Shown: in pieces, positions 41,675 to 50,871 of the stretch
Position numbering within the stretch: position 1 is the stretch's first letter
How the letters are laid out: every line of letters begins with the position of its first letter
Assembly: GCA_937996655.1 (NCBI GenBank)
Contig: CALKUK010000012.1
Location: 124,001-188,000 of the forward strand
Source: an uncultured Sphingomonadaceae bacterium
Lineage (GTDB): Bacteria; Pseudomonadota; Alphaproteobacteria; Sphingomonadales; Sphingomonadaceae
DNA length: 64,000 nucleotides
Reading direction: 5' to 3'
The notes under the pieces: model-generated
Told to the model about the DNA's origin: nothing
What the model saw: the letters and a program-made list of their open reading frames with translations, nothing else
Database searches by the model: none
Position numbers and translations under genes: made by a program

Positions 41675-42543
41675 AGGCGCTCATCCTCGGGTCGAGCGGA
41701 CAGGTCGCCCATGCGCTCAAAGCGAGTTCGACTTATGTCCAGGCGATTGCGCTTGGTCGTCCCGCTATTGATCTGACCGATGCGGAGAGTGTGCGTGCCG
41801 CCATCGCCGCGCACAGGCCCGACATCGTGATCAACGCCGCGGCCTACACCGCGGTCGACAAAGCGGAAAGCGAGGCTGAGGCCGCCTTCGCCCTCAACCG
41901 CGATGGACCGGCAGCGGCGGCAAAAGCGGCGTACGAGGCAGGCGCGGCGTTCCTCCACCTCTCGACCGATTTTGTGTTCGATGGCACCAAACAGGCACCC
42001 TATCTGGAAAGCGATCCGACGTCTCCGCTGGGTGTTTATGGACAGTCTAAACATGAAGGCGAATGGGCCGTGGCCGATGCCCACCGTCAGGCGGTTATCG
42101 TCCGCCTGTCTTGGGTCTATGGCGCGCACGGTGCCAATTTTGCCAAGACGATGCTTCGCCTTGCGGCGGACAGGGAGGAGATCGGCGTGGTTGATGACCA
42201 GCGTGGGCGGCCGACCGCCGCTGAAGACATCGCACCAGCGCTGTGGACGCTTGCCCGTGGGCTCGTGGCAATGGGTGAAAGCCCGCACCAGCTTTACCAC
42301 CTCGGCCCGCAAGGGGAGGCGAGCTGGGCGGACTTTGCGACCGCCATCATGGACGCATCGCACGACGCAGGTGGCCCGAGTGCGGCCATCAGGCGCATCA
42401 TGACGGCAGATTACCCGACACCCGCCAAACGTCCGGCCAACTCGGTGCTGGACTGCACCCGCATCCAGCAGGACTGGGGCATTACGCTCCCGCAGTGGGA
42501 AGAGAGCTGTCAGCGGGTGGTGACGGAGATCGTTCGCGGCTGA
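41671..42543 (+). CDS. rfbD: dTDP-4-dehydrorhamnose reductase
   Basis: A 290-residue SDR that makes dTDP-L-rhamnose with NAD(P)H. The N-terminal LILGSSGQVAHAL is the cofactor loop, NAAAYTAVDKAE and STDFVFDGTK are RmlD signatures, and YGQSKHEGE provides the catalytic Tyr-x3-Lys. The GTG at 41671 overlaps the rfbB stop; an ATG 57 bases upstream lies within rfbB and is unlikely. It converges on the polyamine ABC operon with a 19-base gap. Confidence 0.96.
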   Translation: MKALILGSSGQVAHALKASSTYVQAIALGRPAIDLTDAESVRAAIAAHRPDIVINAAAYTAVDKAESEAEAAFALNRDGPAAAAKAAYEAGAAFLHLSTDFVFDGTKQAPYLESDPTSPLGVYGQSKHEGEWAVADAHRQAVIVRLSWVYGAHGANFAKTMLRLAADREEIGVVDDQRGRPTAAEDIAPALWTLARGLVAMGESPHQLYHLGPQGEASWADFATAIMDASHDAGGPSAAIRRIMTADYPTPAKRPANSVLDCTRIQQDWGITLPQWEESCQRVVTEIVRG

Positions 42544-42562
42544 TCCTGCAACCCGTTTGGGT

Positions 42563-43675
42563 TCAGCTCAACAGAACAATCGGGCTGGTCGGGTGCCATT
42601 GCAGGGACACTTTGTCGTCCCAGCTGAAATCTTCCTGATCCCAGCGAGACAGGTTCGGGCGGGAAACCCGGACGCTGCGGCCGCTGTCGAGCTTCACGTC
42701 ATAGATGGTGATGTCGCCCAGATAGGACATGCCTTTGATCTGGCCATGGGCGATATTGTGCCCGTCCGGGCTGTCCTTCGCCTTGGCTTGGCCTGCGGGG
42801 AGCATGGTGATCTTTTCCGGGCGGATGGCGACCCAGACCGTCGTCTCATGCGCGCCGGTAACGCCGTGGTTCAAATAGATGCGGCCGACCTCTGGGCAGT
42901 CCACGACGGCTTGTTCCGGCTCATCGACGGTCAGGCGGCCTTCGAAGATGTTCACAGACCCGATAAAGTCCGCAACGAAGCGGTTGGCGGGGTGTTCATA
43001 GAGGTCAGCTGGTCCGGCCAGTTGCGCGACATCGCCCTTGTTCATCACAGCGATGCGGCACGCCATCGACAAAGCTTCGTCCTGATCGTGCGTCACGGTG
43101 ACAAAGGTGATGCCGACATTGTCCTGCAGTTCGGCCAGTTCAAACTGCATCTGCGCGCGGAGCTTGGCGTCGAGCGCGGAGAGAGGTTCGTCCAGCAGCA
43201 GCACCTTCGGCCGCATGACGAGGCCCCGCGCGAGCGCCACGCGCTGCCTCTGCCCGCCGGACAGCTGGTCCGGCATGCGCAGCCCAAGCCCGCCAAGGCT
43301 GACAAGCTCCAAGGCTTCATCGACGCGTGTCTTGATCTCAGGCTTGGCGACGCCGGCGATCTTCAGGCCATAAGCCACATTGTCCGCCACCGACATATGC
43401 GGGAAGACGGCATAGCTTTGAAACACCATGTTGACCGGGCGCTGATTGGGGGAGACGCCGGCCATGTCCTGCCCGCCAATCAGGATCTGCCCTTCGCTCG
43501 GCATTTCAAAGCCGGCGATCATCCGCAGTAAGGTCGTCTTGCCGCAGCCCGAGGGGCCGAGCAGCACGAAGAATTCACCCTCCAAAATGTCGATCGAGAC
43601 ATCGTCGACCGCAACCATATTGCCGAAGCGTTTGGTGACGTTGCGAATGGAAATGACGGGCTGCTTTTCGGTCAT
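42563..43675 (-). CDS. potG: Spermidine/putrescine ABC transporter, ATP-binding protein
   Basis: A 370-residue ABC ATPase. Walker A GPSGCGKTT, signature LSGGQRQRVALARGL and Walker B VLLLDEPLSALD are all intact, and a C-terminal TOBE-type domain follows as in PotA/PotG. It drives polyamine uptake with the two permeases and binding protein encoded upstream. Overlaps the permease stop by four bases. PotA versus PotG naming is by operon order, with the binding protein first, and is approximate. Confidence 0.92.
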   Translation of the reverse strand: MTEKQPVISIRNVTKRFGNMVAVDDVSIDILEGEFFVLLGPSGCGKTTLLRMIAGFEMPSEGQILIGGQDMAGVSPNQRPVNMVFQSYAVFPHMSVADNVAYGLKIAGVAKPEIKTRVDEALELVSLGGLGLRMPDQLSGGQRQRVALARGLVMRPKVLLLDEPLSALDAKLRAQMQFELAELQDNVGITFVTVTHDQDEALSMACRIAVMNKGDVAQLAGPADLYEHPANRFVADFIGSVNIFEGRLTVDEPEQAVVDCPEVGRIYLNHGVTGAHETTVWVAIRPEKITMLPAGQAKAKDSPDGHNIAHGQIKGMSYLGDITIYDVKLDSGRSVRVSRPNLSRWDQEDFSWDDKVSLQWHPTSPIVLLS

Positions 43676-44508
43676 GCCGTGGCCTTGGTGAAGTCCTGCA
43701 GCTTGAGCGCCACAGTGGTGAGAAGGATGGTGAGGAAAATGAGGATCGCCGACGCCGCATTGACCTCCGGCGTCACCGAGAAGCGGACCATCGAGTAGAC
43801 CTTTACCGGGAAGGTGATGGTGTTTGGCCCGCTCGTGAAGAAGGTGATGACGAAATCATCAAGGCTGAGCGTGAAGGCAAGGAGGGCGCCCGCGATAATG
43901 CCCGGCTTCATATGCGGCAGCAGAACGTCGCGGAAAGCCTGCCATTCCGTCGCCCCCAGATCCTTTGCGGCTTCCTCCTGCTCCTTATTGAACCCGGCCA
44001 GCCGCGCGCGGACGACCATGGCGACAAAAGGGAAGCAGAAGGTGATATGGGCGATGGTGATTGCCGACAGGTTAAGCGGCCAGGGCAGATCAGTCGGCCA
44101 ATCGAGTTTGGCAAAGAAGACGAGCATCGCCACGCCCATGCAAATCTCTGGCACAACAATGGGCAGCGCCATTGTGCCTTCGACGGCGGTCTTGCCGGGA
44201 AACTGGAAGCGCCAGAGCATGACGGCTGCCAGCGTCCCGAGGATGATTGAGAACACGGTCGCCAGAAAGGCGATTGTCAGCGAATTGCCGAGCGCCGCCA
44301 TCAGACCCTCATTCTCCAGCACCTTGCCGTAATATTTGAAGGTGAAGCCGCGCCAGACGATGTTGCGCTTAGAATCGTTGAAGCTGAACGCGATCAGCAC
44401 CAGCAGCGGCGCGTAGAGGAAAAACAGGGTGGCCGCGATCCACGCCCGCATCCATAGCCGCCGCGTATATTCCAGCGGCGCAATCTCGGTGCGGTTAAAC
44501 AGGCTCAT
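43672..44508 (-). CDS. potI: Polyamine-type ABC transporter permease (PotI/PotC-like)
   Basis: A 278-residue inner-membrane permease with six helices. The binding-protein-dependent transport signature is EEAAKDLGATEWQAFRDVLLP in the cytoplasmic loop that docks to the ATPase, and FTLSLDDFVITFFTSGP is typical of PotC/PotI. Four-base overlaps with both neighbouring genes show translational coupling. Confidence 0.92.
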   Translation of the reverse strand: MSLFNRTEIAPLEYTRRLWMRAWIAATLFFLYAPLLVLIAFSFNDSKRNIVWRGFTFKYYGKVLENEGLMAALGNSLTIAFLATVFSIILGTLAAVMLWRFQFPGKTAVEGTMALPIVVPEICMGVAMLVFFAKLDWPTDLPWPLNLSAITIAHITFCFPFVAMVVRARLAGFNKEQEEAAKDLGATEWQAFRDVLLPHMKPGIIAGALLAFTLSLDDFVITFFTSGPNTITFPVKVYSMVRFSVTPEVNAASAILIFLTILLTTVALKLQDFTKATA

Positions 44509-45416
44509 GACCGCCGCTCCGCGCTTCGGTTCCGGAGGGTCTGCAGCGCGATCAGGATGAAGGTCGCGTACATCAAAAGGAAGGAGAGCGCCGCGCCAAA
44601 GGGCCAGTCATTGGCGCGCTTGAACTGGCGTTCGATGACGTTGGCGATCATCTGGCTGTCCGGCCCACCCATCAGGTCAGGCGTCAGATAGGCGCCGAGT
44701 GCGGGCACGAAGGTGATGATGACGCCGGAGATGATGCCGGGTGCGGCCAGCGGCGCGACGATCTGCGTCAGCGTGCGGAAATGCCCGGCGCCCAGATCAA
44801 GGCTCGCCTCGATGAGCGACCGGTCCAGCCGGTCCAGTGCGGCGTAGAGCGGCAGGACCATGAAGGGCAGGTGGACATAGACCAGCCCCAGCACCACCGC
44901 GAAGTTGTTGTAGAGCAGCGGCAGCGGCTCCCATGTGGTGAGCGGCGCCATGCCGACCATAACCTTCAGGCCGCTTGCGCTTTCCCACATCCAGCCGAGC
45001 GATTTGTTCACATAGCCTTCGGTCCGCAGCACCGTAATCAGCGCATAGGTGCGGATCAGCAGGTTGGTCCAGAAAGGCAGCATGATGGCGAGCAGCATCC
45101 ACGGCCGCCATTTGGGCGTCGCAAAGGTGATAGCGAGCGCAATCGGAAAGCCGACGACCAAGCAGATCAGTGTCGTGAGTGCGGCCACCGCAACCGACTT
45201 GCCGAAAATCTCCAGATAGAGCGGCTCCAGAGCACGGCCATAGTTGGAGAACGTCCCCGAAATGTCGATTTCGGTCAGCCCGGCATTGCGTCCGAAACTG
45301 TAGAGCCAAACAACGGCAAGCGGCACGACAAAGAACGCGATCAGCCACAGCACAGGCGACGCCGCGATGGACGCGAAGGTCGCCTTATGCTGTTTCCAAT
45401 CCTGCATGGTCCCCAC
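44505..45416 (-). CDS. potH: Polyamine-type ABC transporter permease (PotH/PotB-like)
   Basis: A 303-residue permease with six helices. The coupling loop reads SLIEASLDLGAGHFRTLTQI and the late segment PALGAYLTPDLMGGPDSQMI is characteristic of PotB/PotH. It forms the channel with the PotI-like protein. It starts 11 bases after the binding-protein gene and overlaps the next permease gene by four bases. Confidence 0.92.
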   Translation of the reverse strand: MGTMQDWKQHKATFASIAASPVLWLIAFFVVPLAVVWLYSFGRNAGLTEIDISGTFSNYGRALEPLYLEIFGKSVAVAALTTLICLVVGFPIALAITFATPKWRPWMLLAIMLPFWTNLLIRTYALITVLRTEGYVNKSLGWMWESASGLKVMVGMAPLTTWEPLPLLYNNFAVVLGLVYVHLPFMVLPLYAALDRLDRSLIEASLDLGAGHFRTLTQIVAPLAAPGIISGVIITFVPALGAYLTPDLMGGPDSQMIANVIERQFKRANDWPFGAALSFLLMYATFILIALQTLRNRSAERRS

Positions 45417-45427
45417 CCCGCCGAAAA

Positions 45428-46546
45428 TCAGGCCGCGCGGACGCGAGTGAAGGCTTCTTCGTATATCGGCTGGAGCTTCTCATTATAGGCCGCATACTCA
45501 CATTTGGCGAGCAGATCGGCCGGGGGGAAGATAACCGGATTGTTCTTATACGCGGCCGGCATCAACGCCTTGGCGGCAGCGTTCGGCGTTGGGTAGAGGA
45601 TCGTTTCTGTGATCTTCTTGCCCGCTTCGGCATCCAGCAGATAGTTGATGAAGGCATGCGCATTCTTGGGGTGCGGTGCTCCCTTGGGGATGCAGAGCGT
45701 ATCGGAATTGAGCTGGCTGCCTTCCTTGGGGATGATGAAGTCGATGTCGTCATCCTCAGTCATGATTTGCGCGATATCGCCATTATATTCGAGCACAAGG
45801 TCAACCTCGCCCGACAGCAGCAGATCCTGCCCATTATCCTCGTGGAACGCCTTCACATTGGGCTTCTGCTTGATCATCAGTGCTTCGATGGTCTTCAGGT
45901 CCTCTGGCGTCAGACCGTTGACCGACTTGCCCAGATATTTACCATAGAGGCGGAACATGTCGCCCGCTTCGGACAGGAGCGCGATGCGGCCCTTATACTC
46001 GGGGGAGTCGAACAACACTTTCCAGCTGTCCGGCTTCGCCTTCACCTTGGACTTGCGATAGCCGATGCCGAGCACGAGCCAGGTGTAAGGCAGCGAGAAT
46101 TTGCGACCCGGATCATAGGCCACATTGATGAAGGCCGGATCGACATTCTTGATGTTGGGGATTTGGGCATGGTCGAGCGGCACGAGCATGTCCGCCTTCA
46201 CCATGCGTTCTACAAAGTCGTTCGAGGGCACAATGACATCAAAGCCGGGGTTGCCCGCGCGCAGCTTTGCAAAGAGTTCGTCATTGGTGGCAAAGAGCGA
46301 CATGTTGACGTCGATGCCGCTCGCGCCCTTAAAATCACCCAGCGTTGTTTCACCGATATAGGTGTCCCAATTGTAAAAATTGAGCTTGGGCTCTTCGCCC
46401 GTGCCGCCAACCTTCGCGCCGTCTTCCTTGCTGCCGCATCCAGCGAGCGCACCCGCAAAACTGATGCCGACAGCGGCTGCACCGAGATTTTTGAGGATGG
46501 ACCGGCGGTTGGCACGGAATTCTTCAAGCGGCATGCGGCGGTTCAT
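45428..46546 (-). CDS. potF: Polyamine-type ABC transporter substrate-binding lipoprotein
   Basis: A 372-residue periplasmic binding protein. The N-terminus has a twin-arginine-like signal (NRRSILKNLGAAAVG) ending in lipobox LAGC, so it is probably a membrane-anchored, possibly Tat-exported, lipoprotein. The mature protein opens LNFYNWDTYIGETTLGDFK, the PotD/PotF start, and includes DVIVPSNDFVERM and YTWLVLGIGY. The ATG at 46546 is taken; the frame continues far upstream without coding character. First gene of the leftward four-gene importer operon. The ligand could be putrescine, spermidine or a related amine. Confidence 0.92.
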   Translation of the reverse strand: MNRRMPLEEFRANRRSILKNLGAAAVGISFAGALAGCGSKEDGAKVGGTGEEPKLNFYNWDTYIGETTLGDFKGASGIDVNMSLFATNDELFAKLRAGNPGFDVIVPSNDFVERMVKADMLVPLDHAQIPNIKNVDPAFINVAYDPGRKFSLPYTWLVLGIGYRKSKVKAKPDSWKVLFDSPEYKGRIALLSEAGDMFRLYGKYLGKSVNGLTPEDLKTIEALMIKQKPNVKAFHEDNGQDLLLSGEVDLVLEYNGDIAQIMTEDDDIDFIIPKEGSQLNSDTLCIPKGAPHPKNAHAFINYLLDAEAGKKITETILYPTPNAAAKALMPAAYKNNPVIFPPADLLAKCEYAAYNEKLQPIYEEAFTRVRAA

Positions 46547-46693
46547 TTTGGACGACTCCCTAGTCTTGTTTCTTTCGTTAACCCCATGCTGGCGTCTAAA
46601 TCCATTGGCGCAAGCGTATTTTTTGCAGTGCGGTATGTTGTCTGATTCAGTTTGGGTCTTTTCCATAGCCAGATCCTGCCGCATGATGTGGGC

Positions 46694-47956
46694 ATGACTG
46701 ATCAAACCACCCGCTATTCGCGCTCCGCCATGTTGCTCCATTGGGCCATTGCGCTGCTCCTGATCTTCAACTTCGGCCTGGGCGAACGCACCGAAGATTT
46801 GAAGCGGGGCCCGGAATTGTTCTGGGTCATGCAATTGCACAAATCGATCGGCATAACCGTGCTGTTGCTCTCCCTCTGGCGGCTTGGCCTGCGGCTCGTG
46901 ACGCCGCGGCCTGCCAAGGTCGCCGACAGCCGCTTGGCGCAGCTTCTCTCCACGGCGGTGCATTGGGGCTTTTATGCTGTGATGATCATCGTCCCGCTCT
47001 CTGGCTGGGTGCTGGTTTCCACAGCGAAGGTGCAACTGCCGACATTGCTGTTCGGCACGATCCCCTGGCCGCATCTGCCGATTGCAGGGCATGACGCGCA
47101 TGAAGCGGCCGAAGAGGTCCATGCAATCATGGCCAAGCTGATCCTTCCGCTGCTCGCCCTGCACGTCATCGGCGCTGTCCGGCACCAGTTCCTTATGAAG
47201 GACGCCATTTTGGAACGCATGGTGCCTGCGCGCCGGGTGGGTGTGGCCGGTTTCGTGCTGTTGCTCGCCTCGCTGGGCGGTGCCTTCGCCTTGGGCATGT
47301 ACATCCCTGCACCCAATACGCCGCAGCCGGGGCAGACGCTCCCCGATTTTCAGCAGGCCAAGGTTGCAGCGCCCGCGCCCACGCCGGTTGAACTGGCCAA
47401 AGACGAGGACGCGACCAACGCACAGGCCCCGGCGGATGCCCCTCCCAAGCCTGTTCCCGACTGGCGCGTCGCCAAAGGCGGGCGGCTGGGCTTTAAAGTA
47501 ACCGTCAATGGGGAGGCTGTTTCGGGCAGCTTCGGCAATTGGGATGCCCAGATTGCATTTGACCCGGACCAGCTCGACAAATCTTCGATCAAGGCCACAA
47601 TTGGGCTGGCGTCGGTCAATAGCGGCGATAGCGGCCGGGACGACATGCTGCGTGGCGATGACTTTTTCGGTGCCGGCAGCCCGACCGCGCGCTTCACCGC
47701 AGACCGCATTCGAGCCAAGGGCGGCAACCGTTATGAAGCCTTGGGCGCCCTTCAGATGAAGGGGGTGTCCAAGCCCGTCTCTCTCGCCTTCTCGCTTGAT
47801 ATTTCAGGCAAACAGGCCCGCGCTGCGGGCATCGCGACCATTGATCGCCGTGACTTTGGTGTGGGCACGGGCCAGTTTTCTGATACGGGCACGATTTCAG
47901 GTAATGTGACCGTCGATTTCGCCTTCCGCGCAAATCTGATTGAAAAGGCGGGATAA
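46694..47956 (+). CDS. Cytochrome b561 fused to a YceI-like domain
   Basis: A 420-residue fusion. Residues 1 to about 180 are a four-helix cytochrome b561 with haem-ligand histidines in SAMLLHWAIA, MQLHKSIG, EEVHAIMAK and ALHVIGAVRH. A further helix (about 185-205) and a Pro/Ala-rich linker (about 215-255) lead to a periplasmic YceI lipocalin-like domain (from about 260, KVTVNGEAVSGSFGNWDAQI), a fold that binds isoprenoid quinones or similar lipids. The fusion implies electron exchange between quinones and the b-type haems. The start ATG 46694 is divergent from the polyamine operon. Confidence 0.9.
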   Translation: MTDQTTRYSRSAMLLHWAIALLLIFNFGLGERTEDLKRGPELFWVMQLHKSIGITVLLLSLWRLGLRLVTPRPAKVADSRLAQLLSTAVHWGFYAVMIIVPLSGWVLVSTAKVQLPTLLFGTIPWPHLPIAGHDAHEAAEEVHAIMAKLILPLLALHVIGAVRHQFLMKDAILERMVPARRVGVAGFVLLLASLGGAFALGMYIPAPNTPQPGQTLPDFQQAKVAAPAPTPVELAKDEDATNAQAPADAPPKPVPDWRVAKGGRLGFKVTVNGEAVSGSFGNWDAQIAFDPDQLDKSSIKATIGLASVNSGDSGRDDMLRGDDFFGAGSPTARFTADRIRAKGGNRYEALGALQMKGVSKPVSLAFSLDISGKQARAAGIATIDRRDFGVGTGQFSDTGTISGNVTVDFAFRANLIEKAG

Positions 47957-47957
47957 T

Positions 47958-48509
47958 ATGAAACGTTTTGTCATGTTGGCGCCGGTCGCGCTTGTCGCGG
48001 CCGTCAGCGCCGCATCTCCTGCACAGGCCAATCCGCAAGGCTGGCAGACGGCCAGCGACATCGGTGTTTATTCCTTAATGGCGGTCTCCATTGGCCTGCC
48101 GCTGGCCGGCAAGGACAATCAAGGCGCGTTGCAGGCCGCAGGGTCTATCGGGGCGGCGTCGCTGGTGGCCACCGGCCTGAAAGAGGCGTTCCCCAAGACG
48201 CGGCCCGATGGAAGCGACCGAAAGAGCTTCCCCTCTGGCCACACGTCGAACGCCTTTGCCGCGGCGGCGAGCCTTGCCGAACGTCAGGGGCTGGCCGTTG
48301 GCATCCCCGCTTTTGCCGTTGCCGGTTTTGTCGGCCTCGCGCGGGTAGAGGGAAAAAAGCATTATTGGTCGGATGTCGCAGTCGGGGCGGGCATCGGCAC
48401 GCTGGCCGGATTTCTGATCACCCACAAACATCCTGACGCACGCCAGACTGCGCTCTACCCTTGGGGGGATAGCAAGAGCGCGGGCTTCACCTATGCGGCC
48501 CGCTTCTAG
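47958..48509 (+). CDS. PAP2 family phosphatase, exported
   Basis: A 183-residue PAP2 phosphatase. A signal peptide (ending PAQANP) precedes the three acid-phosphatase motifs: KEAFPKTRPDG, FPSGHTSNA and RVEGKKHYWSDV. All catalytic Arg and His positions are present. It may dephosphorylate undecaprenyl pyrophosphate, phosphatidate or other phospholipids in the periplasm. Only one base separates it from the b561-YceI gene, so the two are one transcript. Confidence 0.88.
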   Translation: MKRFVMLAPVALVAAVSAASPAQANPQGWQTASDIGVYSLMAVSIGLPLAGKDNQGALQAAGSIGAASLVATGLKEAFPKTRPDGSDRKSFPSGHTSNAFAAAASLAERQGLAVGIPAFAVAGFVGLARVEGKKHYWSDVAVGAGIGTLAGFLITHKHPDARQTALYPWGDSKSAGFTYAARF

Positions 48510-48515
48510 CTTGGG

Positions 48516-49592
48516 TTAAAGGCCGGTCAGCCGGGTGATGTGGCCCATCTTGCGACCCGGGCGGGCCTCTTGCTTGCCGTAGAGGTGGAGATGGGTCAGC
48601 GGGTCTGACGCCCATTCCAGCCATTTGTCGGCATCGGCGCCAATAAGGTTGCGCATCTCGACTCCAGGGGCTGCCAGCTTGGTTGCCCCCAAAGGCAGGC
48701 CGACGACGGCACGAATATGGTTTTCAAATTGTGAGGTCACAGCCCCTTCGATGGTCCAATGGCCGCTATTGTGGACGCGGGGGGCCATTTCATTGAAAAC
48801 GGGGCCTTCAGCGCTTGCGAAAAATTCAATCGCAAACACGCCGATGTAATTGAGCTTTTCGGCAATGCGTCGCGCCATTGCACGGGCGGCGGGCACCTGT
48901 TCCAGAACCTTGGGGTGGGCCGGCACGGTGGACGTTGCCAGAATGCCATCCTTGTGCACGTTTTCCGGCGCATCCCAAAAGGCGATGCTGCCCTGTTGGT
49001 CGCGCGCGATCAGCAGCGAAAACTCATGCGCGAAGGGCACCATCTTTTCGAGGATGAGGGTGCCTGCGCCGGCCAACGCGTCCCATGCGGCGTCGACATC
49101 GCCAGGCTTGGCAATGCGGGCCTGGCCCTTGCCGTCATAGCCAAAGCGCGTCGTCTTTAGGATGGCGGGCGTGCCGATTTTCGCGACCGCGGCGTCAAGA
49201 TCGGCGCGGCTGTTCACCTCTGCCCAGTCTGCCGTGCGCGCGCCGCAATCGGCAGCGAACGTCTTTTCACGGATGCGGTCCTGCCCGATTTCCAGCGCGT
49301 CAATCGGCGGAAAGAGCGGGGCATGGGCCGCGATACTCCGCAGCGGCTCCGGCTCCACATTCTCAAATTCGAAGGTGACGACATCGACATCGTCAGCAAA
49401 GGCGGCGAGCGCCGCGCTGTCGCCATAGTCGCCCTGCACCCATTTGGCGCACACATCGGCGGCCGGTCCGCTCACTTCCGGCGCGAAAATGTGGCAGCGA
49501 TAGCCGATCTGGGCCGCGGCGATGCTGAGCATCCGGCCCAGTTGGCCGCCGCCGATGATGCCAATTGTGGACCCGGGGGGAAGCGTCGTCAT
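48516..49592 (-). CDS. purK: N5-carboxyaminoimidazole ribonucleotide synthase
   Basis: A 358-residue ATP-grasp enzyme of purine biosynthesis that carboxylates AIR with bicarbonate and ATP. It opens with IGIIGGGQLGRMLSIAAAQ, and has the ATP-grasp lysine region PAILKTTRFGYDGKGQ, then FNEMAPRVHNSGHWT. Full length. Overlaps purE by four bases, as in most bacteria. Confidence 0.97.
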   Translation of the reverse strand: MTTLPPGSTIGIIGGGQLGRMLSIAAAQIGYRCHIFAPEVSGPAADVCAKWVQGDYGDSAALAAFADDVDVVTFEFENVEPEPLRSIAAHAPLFPPIDALEIGQDRIREKTFAADCGARTADWAEVNSRADLDAAVAKIGTPAILKTTRFGYDGKGQARIAKPGDVDAAWDALAGAGTLILEKMVPFAHEFSLLIARDQQGSIAFWDAPENVHKDGILATSTVPAHPKVLEQVPAARAMARRIAEKLNYIGVFAIEFFASAEGPVFNEMAPRVHNSGHWTIEGAVTSQFENHIRAVVGLPLGATKLAAPGVEMRNLIGADADKWLEWASDPLTHLHLYGKQEARPGRKMGHITRLTGL

Positions 49593-50077
49593 GAGGGCTC
49601 GTTCGCCACGCTATCGGTTTGCGCCTTGCGCCAGGCGGCGAGCCGCTCTGCCAAAGCGGGGTCGTTCAGGGCAAGAATGGATGCGGCCATCAGCCCGGCA
49701 TTAATGGCGCCGGCCTTGCCAATGGCGAGCGTGCCTACGGGCACACCGCCCGGCATCTGGACGATGGACAGCAGGCTATCCATGCCGCTCAGGGCCTTGG
49801 ACTCTACGGGCACGCCGAGCACGGGGAGGATCGTCATGGACGCGGCCATCCCCGGCAGATGGGCGGCACCGCCGGCCCCTGCAATGATGACTTTCAGGCC
49901 GCGATCCTTGGCGGTGCGGGCATAGTCAAACAGACGTTCAGGCGTGCGGTGGGCAGAAACGATGCGGGTTTCATGCGGTACATGCAACGCAGCCAGCACC
50001 TCCGATGCGTGGCACATCGTTGCCCAATCAGACTGGCTGCCCATGATGATGCCGATGTCCGGCGGTGATGCGGTCAT
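49589..50077 (-). CDS. purE: N5-carboxyaminoimidazole ribonucleotide mutase
   Basis: A 162-residue class I PurE that shifts the carboxylate of N5-CAIR to C4. Family motifs IIMGSQSDW, VSAHRTPERLF and GAGGAAHLPGM, including the catalytic His of SAHRTP, are intact. ATG 50077 is used; an upstream GTG-type start would add ten residues without family match. First gene of the leftward purEK pair. Confidence 0.97.
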   Translation of the reverse strand: MTASPPDIGIIMGSQSDWATMCHASEVLAALHVPHETRIVSAHRTPERLFDYARTAKDRGLKVIIAGAGGAAHLPGMAASMTILPVLGVPVESKALSGMDSLLSIVQMPGGVPVGTLAIGKAGAINAGLMAASILALNDPALAERLAAWRKAQTDSVANEPS

Positions 50078-50268
50078 GTCGCTTGCCTTGTCCCGTTGCT
50101 GCCCCAAGGCCTCAGGGCCTTAGAGAAATGGGCTGCCAAGCGCAACGCCATGAACTGGCAGGGGGAACATCATTAATTCTTTGTGAGTTGCATCGCTATG
50201 GTCAGCAAGATTAAACTCCGAATCGAACAGACCATTAAAGTGGCACGATCAAGAAGCGACCCTTGAGT

Positions 50269-50871
50269 ATGAAGTCATTATCGGCTGACCCTCTATTTGG
50301 CCAAGATCTTGCAGAAGAAAATGCGGCCCTACTTGCCGAATTAGACTTGCTGCGTCTAAAAATCGTTGAATTGGAACAACTTGCCGACACAGATACGTTG
50401 ACACCATTAGCCAACCGGCGCGCCTTTTTGCGGGCGGTGGACCGCGCCATCCGGCTGGCGGACCGCCATCAGACGCAGACTGCGCTCGCATTTTTGGATG
50501 TCGATGGGTTGAAGGCGATCAATGATGCTTATGGCCATATCGCAGGCGACGCCGTGCTGATGCGCATTTCAGATCGCCTCGGCATGGCCTTTCGCGTCAC
50601 GGATCTTGCCGCACGCGTCTCGGGTGACGAATTTGCCATCCTGCTCGACCATGTGTCCGAAGCCAACGCACGGCAGCGCATCGGCGGGCTCATCAACGCG
50701 ATCGCCATTGAACCCCTGCGCATCGGGCAACATGATCTGTTTATTCGCCTGTCGTGGGGCCTGACGATGATCCGTGCGGATGACACAGTGGATGTCGCCA
50801 TGGGCCGCGCGGATGCGGCTATGTACAGCGCGCGATCCGCCGAGCGATGCGCTCAGCGTTCTGAGAGGTAA
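50269..50871 (+). CDS. Diguanylate cyclase (GGDEF domain), SGDEF variant
   Basis: A 200-residue protein that is almost only a GGDEF domain. After a short helical, probably coiled-coil start (AEENAALLAELDLLRLKIVE) come DTLTPLANRRAF, FLDVDGLKAIND and the signature SGDEF (118-122). The first Gly is Ser, a variant found in active cyclases. RVTD (109-112) sits exactly five residues before the signature, the inhibitory I-site for c-di-GMP feedback. No sensor domain and no membrane helix, so regulation may be by dimerisation through the coiled coil. Its 3' end overlaps gpmA on the other strand by 19 bases. Confidence 0.9.
   Translation: MKSLSADPLFGQDLAEENAALLAELDLLRLKIVELEQLADTDTLTPLANRRAFLRAVDRAIRLADRHQTQTALAFLDVDGLKAINDAYGHIAGDAVLMRISDRLGMAFRVTDLAARVSGDEFAILLDHVSEANARQRIGGLINAIAIEPLRIGQHDLFIRLSWGLTMIRADDTVDVAMGRADAAMYSARSAERCAQRSER

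Noticed and set aside
45179..46645. Plus-strand open frame of about 490 codons opposite the polyamine permease and binding-protein genes
   Set aside because: It crosses the boundary of two clear ABC genes and has no domain of its own.
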